Shown here piece after piece: positions 34,472 to 43,016 of a stretch of 64,000 bases of DNA (the stretch's first letter is position 1; each line of letters begins with the position of its first letter). The stretch is taken from positions 24,915 to 88,914 of the forward strand of contig DAOVTW010000005.1 in NCBI GenBank assembly GCA_030632885.1, in the 5' to 3' direction. The position numbers and the translations under genes are program-made. The notes beneath the pieces were generated by a model, which worked only from the letters and a program-made list of their open reading frames with translations, ran no database searches and was not told where the DNA came from. This DNA is from JAIOSM01 sp023143455. GTDB lineage: Bacteria > Desulfobacterota > Desulfobacteria > Desulfobacterales > Desulfobacteraceae.

Positions 34472-35545
34472 TTATTTGCTTTTGCCCTTGAGTTTATATA
34501 CATATGCAAGGAGCTCAGCAACGGTCTGAAAAAATTGTGATGGTATTGGTTCTCCTATATCTACTTCTTTATACAAGTTCCGAGCCAAATCTTTATTTTC
34601 TACAAGAGGGATATTATTCTCCTTTGCAATCCTTCTTATATTTTCAGCAACAGGACCCGCACCTTTTGCAACCACACCAGGCGCATCCATAACCATCTTG
34701 TCATATTTCAATGCTATTGCAAGACGGGTTGGATTAGTGACCACAACATCGGCTTCAGGCACATCGACCATCATTCGTTTTCGTGCTGCTTCAACCTGAA
34801 GTTGTCTTATTCTGGCTTTTACATGGGGATCCCCCTCTGTCTGTTTCGCTTCGTCCTTTAACTCTTTTTTTGTCATTCTCTGGTCATTGGTAAATTTCCA
34901 TTTTTGATATACATAATCAAGCATCGCTACAATAAGCATGATAATGCAAACTTTTAAAAAAATACTAAATGTTACCTTTAGAATAAATAAATAAATTTGT
35001 GCAACAGAGTTATCATAAAGGGTTAAAATTCTATCCATTTCTCCAACGATAGCCAAATATACCACTGTAAAAATAATACTTATCTTTAAAATACTTTTTA
35101 TGAATTCAACCAATGCCCTTGACGAAAACTTTTCTTTAAATCCGGTTATGGGATTTAACTTGGTAAGTTTTGGTTCTATGGCTTTCCATGAAACTGCGAA
35201 GCCAACCTGAGCGAAATTTGATGCGAGCCCCATCACAATTGCAGCAACCAAAACAGGCAGGCAGGCAATTATAAGATGTCGTAAATTTGCCCCATAAAGA
35301 TTGACGATTTCAAATTTGTTTATAATTGGAACGCTATTAAAAGTTAAAGTGTCAAGCATTGTACTGACAAGTGATTTGTATGAATAAAATCCAAAAAAAT
35401 AGAGCGCTATTGCGCATGATAATAATACAAATACTGAAGGCACTTCCATACTTTTTGGAACTTGTCCCTCTTCACGTGCTTTTTCAAGTTTCCGCGATGT
35501 CGGGTCTTCGGTTTTCTCCCCGCCACCTTCTGGATCTTCAGCCAT
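34472..35545 (-). CDS. flhB: Export switch protein FlhB with NPTR in place of NPTH
   Basis: The 357-residue export switch protein has the family start (EKTEDPTSRKLEKAREEGQV), four membrane segments (about 35-205) and a cytoplasmic C-terminal domain. Autocleavage in FlhB happens between N and P of NPTH and triggers the change from hook to filament export. Here the site reads VVVTNPTRLAIALKY, N271-P272-T273-R274; the codons AAT CCA ACC CGT are clear. The scissile N-P is kept but His is Arg. A separate FlhX is at the end of this operon. Confidence 0.97.
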   Translation of the reverse strand: MAEDPEGGGEKTEDPTSRKLEKAREEGQVPKSMEVPSVFVLLSCAIALYFFGFYSYKSLVSTMLDTLTFNSVPIINKFEIVNLYGANLRHLIIACLPVLVAAIVMGLASNFAQVGFAVSWKAIEPKLTKLNPITGFKEKFSSRALVEFIKSILKISIIFTVVYLAIVGEMDRILTLYDNSVAQIYLFILKVTFSIFLKVCIIMLIVAMLDYVYQKWKFTNDQRMTKKELKDEAKQTEGDPHVKARIRQLQVEAARKRMMVDVPEADVVVTNPTRLAIALKYDKMVMDAPGVVAKGAGPVAENIRRIAKENNIPLVENKDLARNLYKEVDIGEPIPSQFFQTVAELLAYVYKLKGKSK

Positions 35546-35587
35546 AGTTTATTCCTTAACCTTCTTAGATACCCCTCTTGGTTATGG

Positions 35588-36376
35588 TTATCCTCCACCT
35601 GCATAAAATAAAAAACCCATTAATAATTCTTTTAAACCTTCAATATATTCCCTTGTAAAAACAATTATAACATCAAGTAAAAGGCCAAAAAAAATCAAGC
35701 CTACTATAATCTTTAAAGGGAATGCTACAATCATTACATTCATTTGTGGTGAAAACCGTGAAATAAGTCCAAAAGCAGAACTTGTTAATACCAGAACTGC
35801 AATAATAGGAGCTCCGATTTTAATACCAAGAATAAAAATATCAGAACCCAATGAAAGCATTTTCACAAGCATAACTTTTTGAAGCATAAAAAACCCGATT
35901 GGAACAATAGAAAAACTATCAATCAATGAAAGAAACATAATATGATGTCCATTCATTGCTAAAAATACTAATATACAAACCCAGTATCCGAACTGATCCA
36001 TAATTGAAACATTTGATCCGGTCTGGGGGTCGAGAACATTGATCATGGCAAACCCCATTTGAAACCCTATAATCTGTCCTGCAAACTGAACAATGGCAAA
36101 GAAAAGCCTTATACAAAGCCCTAAAGTCAACCCTATCATTAGTTCCATAATTATTAACCTGCCAGTATCAATAGCATTCATAGGAAACCTTGAAATATCT
36201 ATTTCCACTACAGTATATATAAGTAATGATAAAACCATTGCAAAAGCCATTTTGGTACGTACAGGAAATATTTCTGTAGAAAAAATTGGAAACATGAAAA
36301 AAACAATAGTAACTCGCATTAAAACAAGCAGATAAACCCTGAACCTTTCAGGCTCTATTATATTAAGAATTTCCAT
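35588..36376 (-). CDS. fliR: Export gate protein FliR
   Basis: A 262-residue integral membrane protein of the export gate with about six hydrophobic segments, e.g. RVTIVFFMFPIFSTEIFPVR, LIMELMIGLTLGLCIRLFFA and MGFAMINVLDPQTGSNVSIM. It forms the gate with FliP and FliQ. Order fliP-fliQ-fliR-flhB-flhA is canonical. Size is normal. Confidence 0.96.
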   Translation of the reverse strand: MEILNIIEPERFRVYLLVLMRVTIVFFMFPIFSTEIFPVRTKMAFAMVLSLLIYTVVEIDISRFPMNAIDTGRLIIMELMIGLTLGLCIRLFFAIVQFAGQIIGFQMGFAMINVLDPQTGSNVSIMDQFGYWVCILVFLAMNGHHIMFLSLIDSFSIVPIGFFMLQKVMLVKMLSLGSDIFILGIKIGAPIIAVLVLTSSAFGLISRFSPQMNVMIVAFPLKIIVGLIFFGLLLDVIIVFTREYIEGLKELLMGFLFYAGGG

Positions 36377-36393
36377 TGATTTCTATTTCACCA

Positions 36394-36663
36394 TTATTTG
36401 ATATACAAGGGAATATTTTCAATTAGTCGGCGTGTGAATGTTACTATTTCATCAAGCATCCAGGGAGATGCTAATAAAAGCCCCATAAATACTGCAACAA
36501 TTTTGGGCACAAACATTAGTGTCATTTCCTGTACCTGAGTTACAGCCTGGAATATGGCGATTATAAATCCTACAATAAGTCCCAGCATAAGCATAGGCGC
36601 AGATAACAATATAGTCAGGATGATTGCTTCTTTTGCAAAGGAAACTACGAATTCAGGCGTCAT
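36394..36663 (-). CDS. fliQ: Export gate protein FliQ
   Basis: An 89-residue protein with two membrane helices: MTPEFVVSFAKEAIILTILL, MLMLGLIVGFIIAIFQAVTQ, then QEMTLMFVPKIVAVFMGLLL. It matches FliQ over its full length. I start at the ATG that follows GGAG by eight bases, two bases after the fliP stop; the frame runs 16 codons further up into fliP, which is unlike the family. Confidence 0.97.
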   Translation of the reverse strand: MTPEFVVSFAKEAIILTILLSAPMLMLGLIVGFIIAIFQAVTQVQEMTLMFVPKIVAVFMGLLLASPWMLDEIVTFTRRLIENIPLYIK

Positions 36664-36665
36664 GG

Positions 36666-37421
36666 TTATACTCCGAAACTTTTTAACAATGATCCGGTAA
36701 GAAGATGCCATCCATCAGCAAGAACAAAAAGCATTATTTTAAATGGTAATGAAATCATAATTGGCGGTAACATCATCATACCCATGGAAAGCAAAACAGA
36801 AGCTACTACCATATCAATCACAATAAATGGTATATAAAGCACAAACCCGATAATAAACGCAGTTTTAAGTTCACTAATTACATATGCAGGAATTAAGACA
36901 AGCAAAGAAAGATCACTTCTTGTTTCAGGTTTTTTCATATCTGCTCCCTTAATAAAAAGAGCAATATCAGCTTCCCTGGTATTTTTAAGCAAAAAATTAC
37001 GTATTGGAACCTGGGCCTTTTTAAAAGCCAGTTCATAACTAATCTCATGTTGAAGGTAAGGATTGAGTGCATCATCATATACATTCTTTGCAACAGGTTG
37101 AATTATAAAAAATGTCATAAATAATGACAACCCTATCAACACTTGATTGGGTGGGCTGTTCTGAGTCCCGAGTGCCTGTCTTAAAAAATGGAATACAACT
37201 ACAAGTCTTGTAAAAGGAGTCATTAAAACTAAAATCGCAGGGGCTAGTGTTAAAATTGTAAGAAGAGCTATTATCTCTAACACAACAGCGACTTCCTCTG
37301 GAGAAGTGGCTTCTTTAACATCAAATTGCAAAGTAGGAATTGGAAAAGTTATAGCATCGGCAATACCCGGAATAATAATTACCAAAAAAAACAAAAGAAG
37401 CATTATTTTTCTGGATTTCAT
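36666..37421 (-). CDS. fliP: Export gate protein FliP
   Basis: The 251-residue FliP has a cleavable-type signal peptide (IMLLLFFLVIIIPGIADA), then LLTILTLAPAILVLMTPFTR, LVVVFHFLRQALGTQNSPPN and QVLIGLSLFMTFFIIQPVAK, all typical. The C-terminal MGMMMLPPIMISLPFKIMLF is also canonical. It sits two bases after fliO. Confidence 0.98.
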   Translation of the reverse strand: MKSRKIMLLLFFLVIIIPGIADAITFPIPTLQFDVKEATSPEEVAVVLEIIALLTILTLAPAILVLMTPFTRLVVVFHFLRQALGTQNSPPNQVLIGLSLFMTFFIIQPVAKNVYDDALNPYLQHEISYELAFKKAQVPIRNFLLKNTREADIALFIKGADMKKPETRSDLSLLVLIPAYVISELKTAFIIGFVLYIPFIVIDMVVASVLLSMGMMMLPPIMISLPFKIMLFVLADGWHLLTGSLLKSFGV

Positions 37422-37423
37422 CT

Positions 37424-37780
37424 CTATTCTTTATCCTTAGTTTTCATAAGTTTTCCTGACAAAAAATCTGAAAATTTCATATTTTTGCTTTCTTTCTTTT
37501 GTGTTAAATCGATATCATTATCAATGATTGCAAGTTGTGAAATACTATGCGGGGTAACTCCTATTAAAATTTTTTCTTTCAAAACGTCAAGTAAAAGAAT
37601 TTTTTCTTTTGGAGAAATGTAATGGACAGCAAGCACTGAAATAAACCCTTCACCCCGACCTCCCCTTTTATTTGAAAACCGCTTGATAATATAAAACACG
37701 AGCACCAGAACCACCAATACAACCAGAAGCATAAAAAAAGTTCGGGCAAATGCAGTCCATATTTCAGAAGAAGCGTTCAT
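37424..37780 (-). CDS. fliO: FliO, export gate assembly factor
   Basis: A 118-residue protein with one N-terminal membrane helix (FFMLLVVLVVLVLVFYIIKR) and a short cytoplasmic domain with FISVLAVHYISPKEKILLLD and EKILIGVTPHSISQLA, as in FliO, which helps FliP assemble. Its ATG overlaps the fliN stop (ATGA). Position between fliN and fliP supports the call. Confidence 0.9.
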   Translation of the reverse strand: MNASSEIWTAFARTFFMLLVVLVVLVLVFYIIKRFSNKRGGRGEGFISVLAVHYISPKEKILLLDVLKEKILIGVTPHSISQLAIIDNDIDLTQKKESKNMKFSDFLSGKLMKTKDKE

Positions 37781-38172
37781 GAAGCCTCAGCCAAACTCTT
37801 CACTCTGTCCATGGGCGTAATAATATCAGTAAGTCTTACACCAAATTTTTCATTAACAACTACAACTTCACCCCTTGCAATAAGTTTTCTGTTTATATAG
37901 ACTTCAAGAGGTTCTCCTGCAAGTTTATTAAGCTCTACAATGGAACCTTGCCCAAGTTGCAAAAGATTGTTTACAAGCATCTTTGTTCTTCCAAGTTCCA
38001 CGGAAAGCTCCAGCGGAATATCAAGAATAAAATCAAGCTGGCTTGAACTTTCTTGTTCATCAAGCTCATCTTCTTCAGGTGTCACCTCGCCTGACGCCTG
38101 CCCTTCAACCGTTAAATCTTCTGAATCTTCTATCGCTTCAGAGTCTTTTGGATCTTTCTCTTCATCAACCAT
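37777..38172 (-). CDS. fliN: C-ring switch protein FliN
   Basis: FliN is the lower C-ring subunit. The 131-residue protein has an acidic N-terminal tail (about 1-48) and the SpoA-type domain LDFILDIPLELSVELGRTKM, LQLGQGSIVELNKLAGEPLE, VYINRKLIARGEVVVVNEKF, GVRLTDIITP. Length matches common FliN. It overlaps fliM by 8 bases and fliO by 4. Unlike FliM it has no FliM-N motif in its tail. Confidence 0.97.
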   Translation of the reverse strand: MVDEEKDPKDSEAIEDSEDLTVEGQASGEVTPEEDELDEQESSSQLDFILDIPLELSVELGRTKMLVNNLLQLGQGSIVELNKLAGEPLEVYINRKLIARGEVVVVNEKFGVRLTDIITPMDRVKSLAEAS

Positions 38173-39163
38173 AGTATCTCTCTTTTTCTGTCATTATTGT
38201 TTCATCAACCTTAAATGCCTGAAGCCCGCGCTGAACTCCGGCATACCCCTTTAATTTTGGACGACCTTCAATAAAGCCTATAAGAGACTCATTTGCATCA
38301 TTATCCAATTGAAGAACATCACCTTTCCGCATATACATAAGTTTTTCTCCGGTAATTTCTGCTGTTCCGAGCTGTATTCTCAACTCAACCTCTGAAGCAA
38401 TAATAGTATCACGCAACTCCCTGAGCCATTTATTATCAATCTCCTCGGTTTCTGCCTGAATTCCTGACGATAATTTCTGCCTTAACGGTTCTATCATTGC
38501 ATACGGAAAACAAGAAATCAGGTTACCTGCAGACTGTTCAAGCTCGACCTCAAACTTTGTAACAATTACAAGATCAGTCGGAAGTACAATTGCAGTGAAC
38601 TGAGGATTCATTTCAGATCTGACAAGAGATGTTTGTACCGGTTCAATGGGAAACCATGCTTTCTCAACATCCTTAAGGCAAGCAATAATAGTCTTTTTAA
38701 TCATTACTTCTTCAATAATTGTAAATTCTCGTCCTTCCACCCTTGCTTTACCAAGGGCATCGCCTCCGAAAAAAGTATCAATCAGATTATAAACAAGCTG
38801 GCTCTCCAAAACTATCAAGCCATGCCCCCTTAAAGGTTCCATTCGAAAAACATGCAAACTTGTCGGCACTGGCAAGCTTCTTACAAACTCAGAAAACTTA
38901 AGGGTATCAAAAGGATTTGAACTGACATCAACATTTGTTTGAAGCTGAGACGAAAGAGTTGCCCTAATTTCCCTTGCAAGCCTTTCATTGATAACATCAT
39001 AAGTAGGCATTCTTGCCCTTACAACTTTATCCTGATTTGTAAAGTCGTAAGTGGCTATACCTTCTGGCTCAGGAGCCTCTATATCGGTCTCTGATTCAAC
39101 ATCTCCTGAATCCAATCCATCAAGCAGGCTATCGACTTCGTTCTGGGATAGTATTTCGCTCAT
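38165..39163 (-). CDS. fliM: C-ring switch protein FliM
   Basis: The 332-residue switch protein begins with the CheY-binding motif ILSQNEVDSLL (residues 4-14), an acidic linker, the CheC-like middle domain (ARMPTYDVINERLAREIRAT, LPVPTSLHVFRMEPLRGHGL, VYNLIDTFFGGDALGKA) and a SpoA domain (ASEVELRIQLGTAEITGEKL, MRKGDVLQLDNDANESLIGF). Length is normal. The N-terminal motif is the reference for the repeats in the FliL-like gene. Confidence 0.98.
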   Translation of the reverse strand: MSEILSQNEVDSLLDGLDSGDVESETDIEAPEPEGIATYDFTNQDKVVRARMPTYDVINERLAREIRATLSSQLQTNVDVSSNPFDTLKFSEFVRSLPVPTSLHVFRMEPLRGHGLIVLESQLVYNLIDTFFGGDALGKARVEGREFTIIEEVMIKKTIIACLKDVEKAWFPIEPVQTSLVRSEMNPQFTAIVLPTDLVIVTKFEVELEQSAGNLISCFPYAMIEPLRQKLSSGIQAETEEIDNKWLRELRDTIIASEVELRIQLGTAEITGEKLMYMRKGDVLQLDNDANESLIGFIEGRPKLKGYAGVQRGLQAFKVDETIMTEKERYYG

Positions 39164-39170
39164 ATTATTA

Positions 39171-39713
39171 TCACCGCATTATAAAATGTGTTAAATATAA
39201 ATTCCTGACAATGGCATCAGGGAATAACAAATTAATTTCCGTTATTAACAGATACTTAAACTTTATTTTTCCTTCAGAACTCCTCAACTCCATCCAGCTC
39301 ATCTCTTTGGTCATTTTTCGCACAAGAGTTCTTATATCACCTCTTTTGGTTTCTACCATTTCCACTTTATCTTTGGAAACAAGCTCAATTGCGATACCAA
39401 TACTCACTTTCTGCATATATGAACTGTCTTTAAGCTGTATCCACGTGAATGGTTTTAACACTGTTATATTATCATAACTAATTTGATTAATCTGTATGTT
39501 TTCAACTCCTGACTCTTTATTTGCTGCGGCTTCATCTTTATCAGATTTGATAAAAAACATCAGGGCTGACACAATTATAAATATAAAAGCCGCAGAAAAT
39601 AAAATAATGATAGTAAGCTTTTTTTTGGATGGTTTATTAAACAACCCCTTAAGCATGGAAGGCATTTTAAACAGCTTCTTATAAAAATTTTTAAATAGAC
39701 TCTTTAAATCCAC
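39171..39713 (-). CDS. fliL: FliL, flagellar basal body/stator-associated protein
   Basis: A 180-residue single-pass protein: cytoplasmic Lys-rich N-terminus, membrane helix (LTIIILFSAAFIFIIVSALM, about 33-54) and a periplasmic domain ending NLYLTHFIMR, like the FliL C-terminus (V-x-x-V-x-x-T-x-F-x-x-x). The match elsewhere is weak, so position just before fliM supports it. Start is GTG after AGGAG. It is the first gene after a sigma54 promoter; the FliL-like gene further down the operon is a second member. Confidence 0.8.
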   Translation of the reverse strand: MDLKSLFKNFYKKLFKMPSMLKGLFNKPSKKKLTIIILFSAAFIFIIVSALMFFIKSDKDEAAANKESGVENIQINQISYDNITVLKPFTWIQLKDSSYMQKVSIGIAIELVSKDKVEMVETKRGDIRTLVRKMTKEMSWMELRSSEGKIKFKYLLITEINLLFPDAIVRNLYLTHFIMR

Positions 39714-39845
39714 GAAATTATTCTCCTGGTTATTATTATGCTCAAGGTATTCTCCAAGAAATTTATTATGTATTGATTCTCTTTGTTTTTTAAAATCAAA
39801 TTCTTTTATGGTCAGGTGTTGTGGTTATAATTTAGTATATAGCAA

Positions 39846-39862
39846 AGCAAAGCCTGTGCCAA
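39846..39862 (-). promoter_or_regulatory. Sigma54 promoter of the fliL-to-flhX operon
   Basis: TTGGCACAGGCTTTGCT on the minus strand is essentially a perfect -24/-12 element (TTGGCAC-N5-TTGCT). It is the only good promoter I see for the 17-gene run that ends at flhX. Confidence 0.94.
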
Positions 39863-39980
39863 GCGAATTAATTATTTTTACGATATCTGTTCACAATGTT
39901 AGTACGATACGATTCAGCATACAATAATTTAATTGAAAAACTATTTCAAAAATAAAAGACATGAAATAACTTAAGGATTT

Positions 39981-39994
39981 GTCAAAATGATGTC
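39981..39994. promoter_or_regulatory. Candidate activator (FleQ-box-like) site 1 for the fliL promoter
   Basis: GTCAAAATGATGTC keeps 7 of 8 core positions of GTCA-N6-TGAC. It is centred about 153 bases upstream of the predicted transcription start, a typical enhancer distance for a sigma54 activator. It is exactly 32 bases (about three helix turns) from site 2, with a shared GATTTGTCA flank. Confidence 0.45.
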
Positions 39995-40012
39995 GTAGAT
40001 TATTAATGATTT

Positions 40013-40026
40013 GTCATAATAATGAC
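40013..40026. promoter_or_regulatory. Candidate activator (FleQ-box-like) site 2 for the fliL promoter
   Basis: GTCATAATAATGAC is a perfect GTCA-N6-TGAC palindrome, the pattern known for FleQ boxes in Pseudomonas (GTCAATAAATTGAC). It is centred about 185 bases upstream of the predicted start. A TGACGTCA palindrome overlaps its right end. Confidence 0.55.
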
Positions 40027-40097
40027 GTCACATAAATACTATATTAATTTTTATGCCATAACACCAATAACGACCGCCCGAAGTGTTTATAAAATAA

Positions 40098-40126
40098 GAG
40101 AAGGGCAATATTGCATTGCCCTTCTC
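40098..40126 (-). terminator. Terminator of the fliK-flgD-flgE operon
   Basis: A perfect 12-bp stem (GAGAAGGGCAAT and complement) with a 5-base loop. On the minus strand it is followed by TTATTTTATAAA; on the plus strand by CTTTTTGG, so it may also work against transcription from the other side. It lies 36 bases past the flgE stop. Confidence 0.88.
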
Positions 40127-40161
40127 CTTTTTGGCTTACTTTTTAATTTCTAATTGTGAAA

Positions 40162-42960
40162 CTATCGTTTCATATTTATTACAGTCTGCATCATATCATC
40201 TGTTGTGGTTATGGTTTTTGAATTTGCCTGGAAACCTCGCTGGGTTGTTATCATGGCAACAAATTCCTCTGAAATATCAACATTTGACATTTCAAGCGAG
40301 TTAGGAGCAAGAGTTCCGAGACCATTTTGCCCAGGCTTATTAGTTATTGCAGTTCCACTGTCCCGGGTCTCTCTGAAGAGGTTTCCTCCTTCATTAGATA
40401 ATCCGTAGTTATTTAAAAACTTAGCTAGCCCAACCCGGAAAAGAGGAATCAACTCTCCATTTGAATAAACTCCAGTCATGATTCCATCTGATGCCACATC
40501 AACTTCCTGTAAATCTCCTGCAGAATAACCGTCAGCATTCTGAAAAACTGTTGAGGATGCTTTGGAATATTGTGTTGTTGACATTGATTGGTTTTCAAAA
40601 TTAGTCCCATCATATATTGTTCCCAAATCTAGTTGTATTTCCTGTTCTGTTGTACCATACTCTCCTCCAAGAAAATCGGCAACAAAGCTATAATAACCTG
40701 ACTGAGCTATGTCTTCTTTTTCTACTTCCATCCATGCTGTTGACCCAAGAATATCAAAAGCTATCACAGATCTATCATTGTATGGATGAGTATTAATTCC
40801 GTATGACAAGGAATTTGCAAAACTGAATACAATATCGCGATTATCTGAGTCATTACCTGATCCGTCAAGATCTATAACTGCCTCAGTTTCGTCTCCATCA
40901 AGCGTGGCAAATAAGTACTCTGCAGGAGGTACGTTTGGATCAATATCAAATATCAATGTGTTATTTGCCCCTGGTGTGGCTCCTGTGCTAGCTGAAACAT
41001 TAAACACGAGATCAGTGGATGAATCCTGATCAAAATCTATTGCAAATCCATTGGTGCTTGCTCCTGAAGTTGTTAAAGCTGCATTTGGATATTCTCTTGG
41101 AGGTGCTGGATCGACCTGAAACTCAATAGCCTGATTTGCCACTGTAGTAATTGGAGTACCAAAAGTATAAGCAATTGTAGCAGCTCCTGTTGAAGCTCCG
41201 CCTGCTCCCCACATCAACGCCGATACTGTAGTATTGCCACTTACGCTGTTCAAAATATTAAAATTCAACCCCCCTGATGCAAAAGTATCAGCGCCTGTGG
41301 AATCACCCCATACAGCGCCTGTCCATTCAAACATTACAGCAGAAGTCGTTGCTCTGGCACCATTACTGCCTGTTGATGATATACTCAATATCGGGTCATT
41401 ATTAGGTACAAAAGTGTATACTTGACTTGTAAAATCATCAGCTTTTACAGGCATATTCCAATCCCAGTCTCCTGCTACTGCATCATATCTCAATTGTATA
41501 TTTTGCGCCCACATTGTCAGATCTTCTGCATTAGTAATGCTCATAGATGCTGTTGTTGTGCTTATTGCGGCAGTATCATTTGTTGTAATTCCTGTAACCA
41601 GGGCACCTGTACTGCTGGCATAAACTATCTCTGGGTTTGCCCAATACCATTGTTCCTGAACAGGATTCCATACTATGGCAAGGTCAGCAGAATCATGGGT
41701 CATAACACCAGGTTCATTAATTGCCAAGCTTGTATTGTCATTGGCAGTATCACCAGTATATCTTGTTCCTTCTATGCCCTGAATATGTAAATCATTGGCG
41801 TCATTAATATCAAAGCCTAAGGAATCTGTTGCAACAGCAGCTTGGTCAAGCCTGATCTTGAGGTCCGCGTCTACATCTGTTGGACCATCCGGCTGAAGTA
41901 CTAAGTGAATTTCCGTGGCGTCTGAATATACAATCCTTGCGTTGCCATAATTTGTAGGCTTCTCTGCCGAAGTCACTGTTCCATCATTATTAGGGTCATT
42001 AAAATTCCAGGTTGATCCGTCATATTCAAATACAAATCCATAGCCATCATCAGGCAACCCATCATAGCTCAATATTTCGTAATGGATATTATCCACTGTG
42101 TTAACACCATTGGCTTCGAAATTTCCTATGCGGCCTGTAAATCTATCCATAGAGAAATCCAGTATATCACCGCTGCTCTGGCTGAATAATATCTCACCCC
42201 TTGCCAAGAGCCCCTTGCTGTCAGTCTGTTGAACAAGATTTCTCTCATCTTCATCAGGGTTACATGTGATAATATATTCCCATTCTGTGCCTGATTTTTT
42301 ATCGTAGAAAATTGTTATATCATGAGTACTTCCCAGAGAATCATACACTTTTACAACGCTTTGATATTCGTAATTAGTTCCTGCCATATATATATCTTCG
42401 CCACTATCCCAATTATTTGACAGGACAACAGAACTTGAATTTGCATCAGCATCAAGATTATTGATTGCCGTTAATATTGTGCTCCTTTCAGGAGGACATG
42501 TAAATGCATTCAGAATAATATCTCTGATAGAACCAACATCTTCTCCTGTTATATCATCAAGTTCCCATCCCTGCACAAGATATCCTTCAGGATTGATAAG
42601 CTGCCCTGTTTTATCAAAATGAAAATTGCCGGCCCTTGTATAAAACATATTTTCAGTGCCACTTTTTCTCATAACGAAAAAGCCTTCACCACCGATTGAA
42701 ATATCTGTTGTATTACCGGTTGATTCAAAAGAACCTTGCTGGAAATTCTGACTAATACTTCCGACAGCCATTCCACGACCCATTTGAGCGGTTCCTGCCT
42801 GGGTTGCAACTGATTCATACAATGTATCGGCAAAAGTTGATTTACCACGCTTAAAGCCCACAGTATTAACATTGGCAATATTATTTCCAATTACCTGCAT
42901 TGCATTTCCCATGTTCTTTAAACCGCTTGTCCCTGTAAAAAGTGAACTTGATAAAGACAT
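40162..42960 (-). CDS. flgE: Hook protein FlgE, large form (932 aa)
   Basis: Hook subunit. The N-terminus (MSLSSSLFTGTSGLKNMGNA, IGNNIANVNTVGFKRGKSTF, GGEGFFVMRKSGTENMFYTR, AGNFHFDKTGQLINPEGYLV) and C-terminus (APNSLEMSNVDISEEFVAMI, TTQRGFQANSKTITTTDDMM) match FlgE. Between about residues 190 and 830 is a long Asp/Ser/Thr/Gly-rich insert; usual FlgE is 400-450 residues, although large hook proteins occur in this phylum. It is the last gene of its operon. Confidence 0.96.
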   Translation of the reverse strand: MSLSSSLFTGTSGLKNMGNAMQVIGNNIANVNTVGFKRGKSTFADTLYESVATQAGTAQMGRGMAVGSISQNFQQGSFESTGNTTDISIGGEGFFVMRKSGTENMFYTRAGNFHFDKTGQLINPEGYLVQGWELDDITGEDVGSIRDIILNAFTCPPERSTILTAINNLDADANSSSVVLSNNWDSGEDIYMAGTNYEYQSVVKVYDSLGSTHDITIFYDKKSGTEWEYIITCNPDEDERNLVQQTDSKGLLARGEILFSQSSGDILDFSMDRFTGRIGNFEANGVNTVDNIHYEILSYDGLPDDGYGFVFEYDGSTWNFNDPNNDGTVTSAEKPTNYGNARIVYSDATEIHLVLQPDGPTDVDADLKIRLDQAAVATDSLGFDINDANDLHIQGIEGTRYTGDTANDNTSLAINEPGVMTHDSADLAIVWNPVQEQWYWANPEIVYASSTGALVTGITTNDTAAISTTTASMSITNAEDLTMWAQNIQLRYDAVAGDWDWNMPVKADDFTSQVYTFVPNNDPILSISSTGSNGARATTSAVMFEWTGAVWGDSTGADTFASGGLNFNILNSVSGNTTVSALMWGAGGASTGAATIAYTFGTPITTVANQAIEFQVDPAPPREYPNAALTTSGASTNGFAIDFDQDSSTDLVFNVSASTGATPGANNTLIFDIDPNVPPAEYLFATLDGDETEAVIDLDGSGNDSDNRDIVFSFANSLSYGINTHPYNDRSVIAFDILGSTAWMEVEKEDIAQSGYYSFVADFLGGEYGTTEQEIQLDLGTIYDGTNFENQSMSTTQYSKASSTVFQNADGYSAGDLQEVDVASDGIMTGVYSNGELIPLFRVGLAKFLNNYGLSNEGGNLFRETRDSGTAITNKPGQNGLGTLAPNSLEMSNVDISEEFVAMITTQRGFQANSKTITTTDDMMQTVINMKR

Positions 42961-43016
42961 GTTATTTCCTCCTGTTTATATTCTTATATTTTGCATTTTA
43001 ATGTATTGATAAAATA

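Larger units (their letters stand above)
39714..40161. other. 448-base regulatory gap between fliL and flgE
   Basis: No gene is seen. On the minus strand, in order of transcription, it holds the flgE operon terminator, two GTCA-N6-TGAC-like boxes about 32 bases apart, the sigma54 promoter for the fliL operon and a leader of about 120 bases. The leader itself shows no clear structure to me. Confidence 0.75.
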
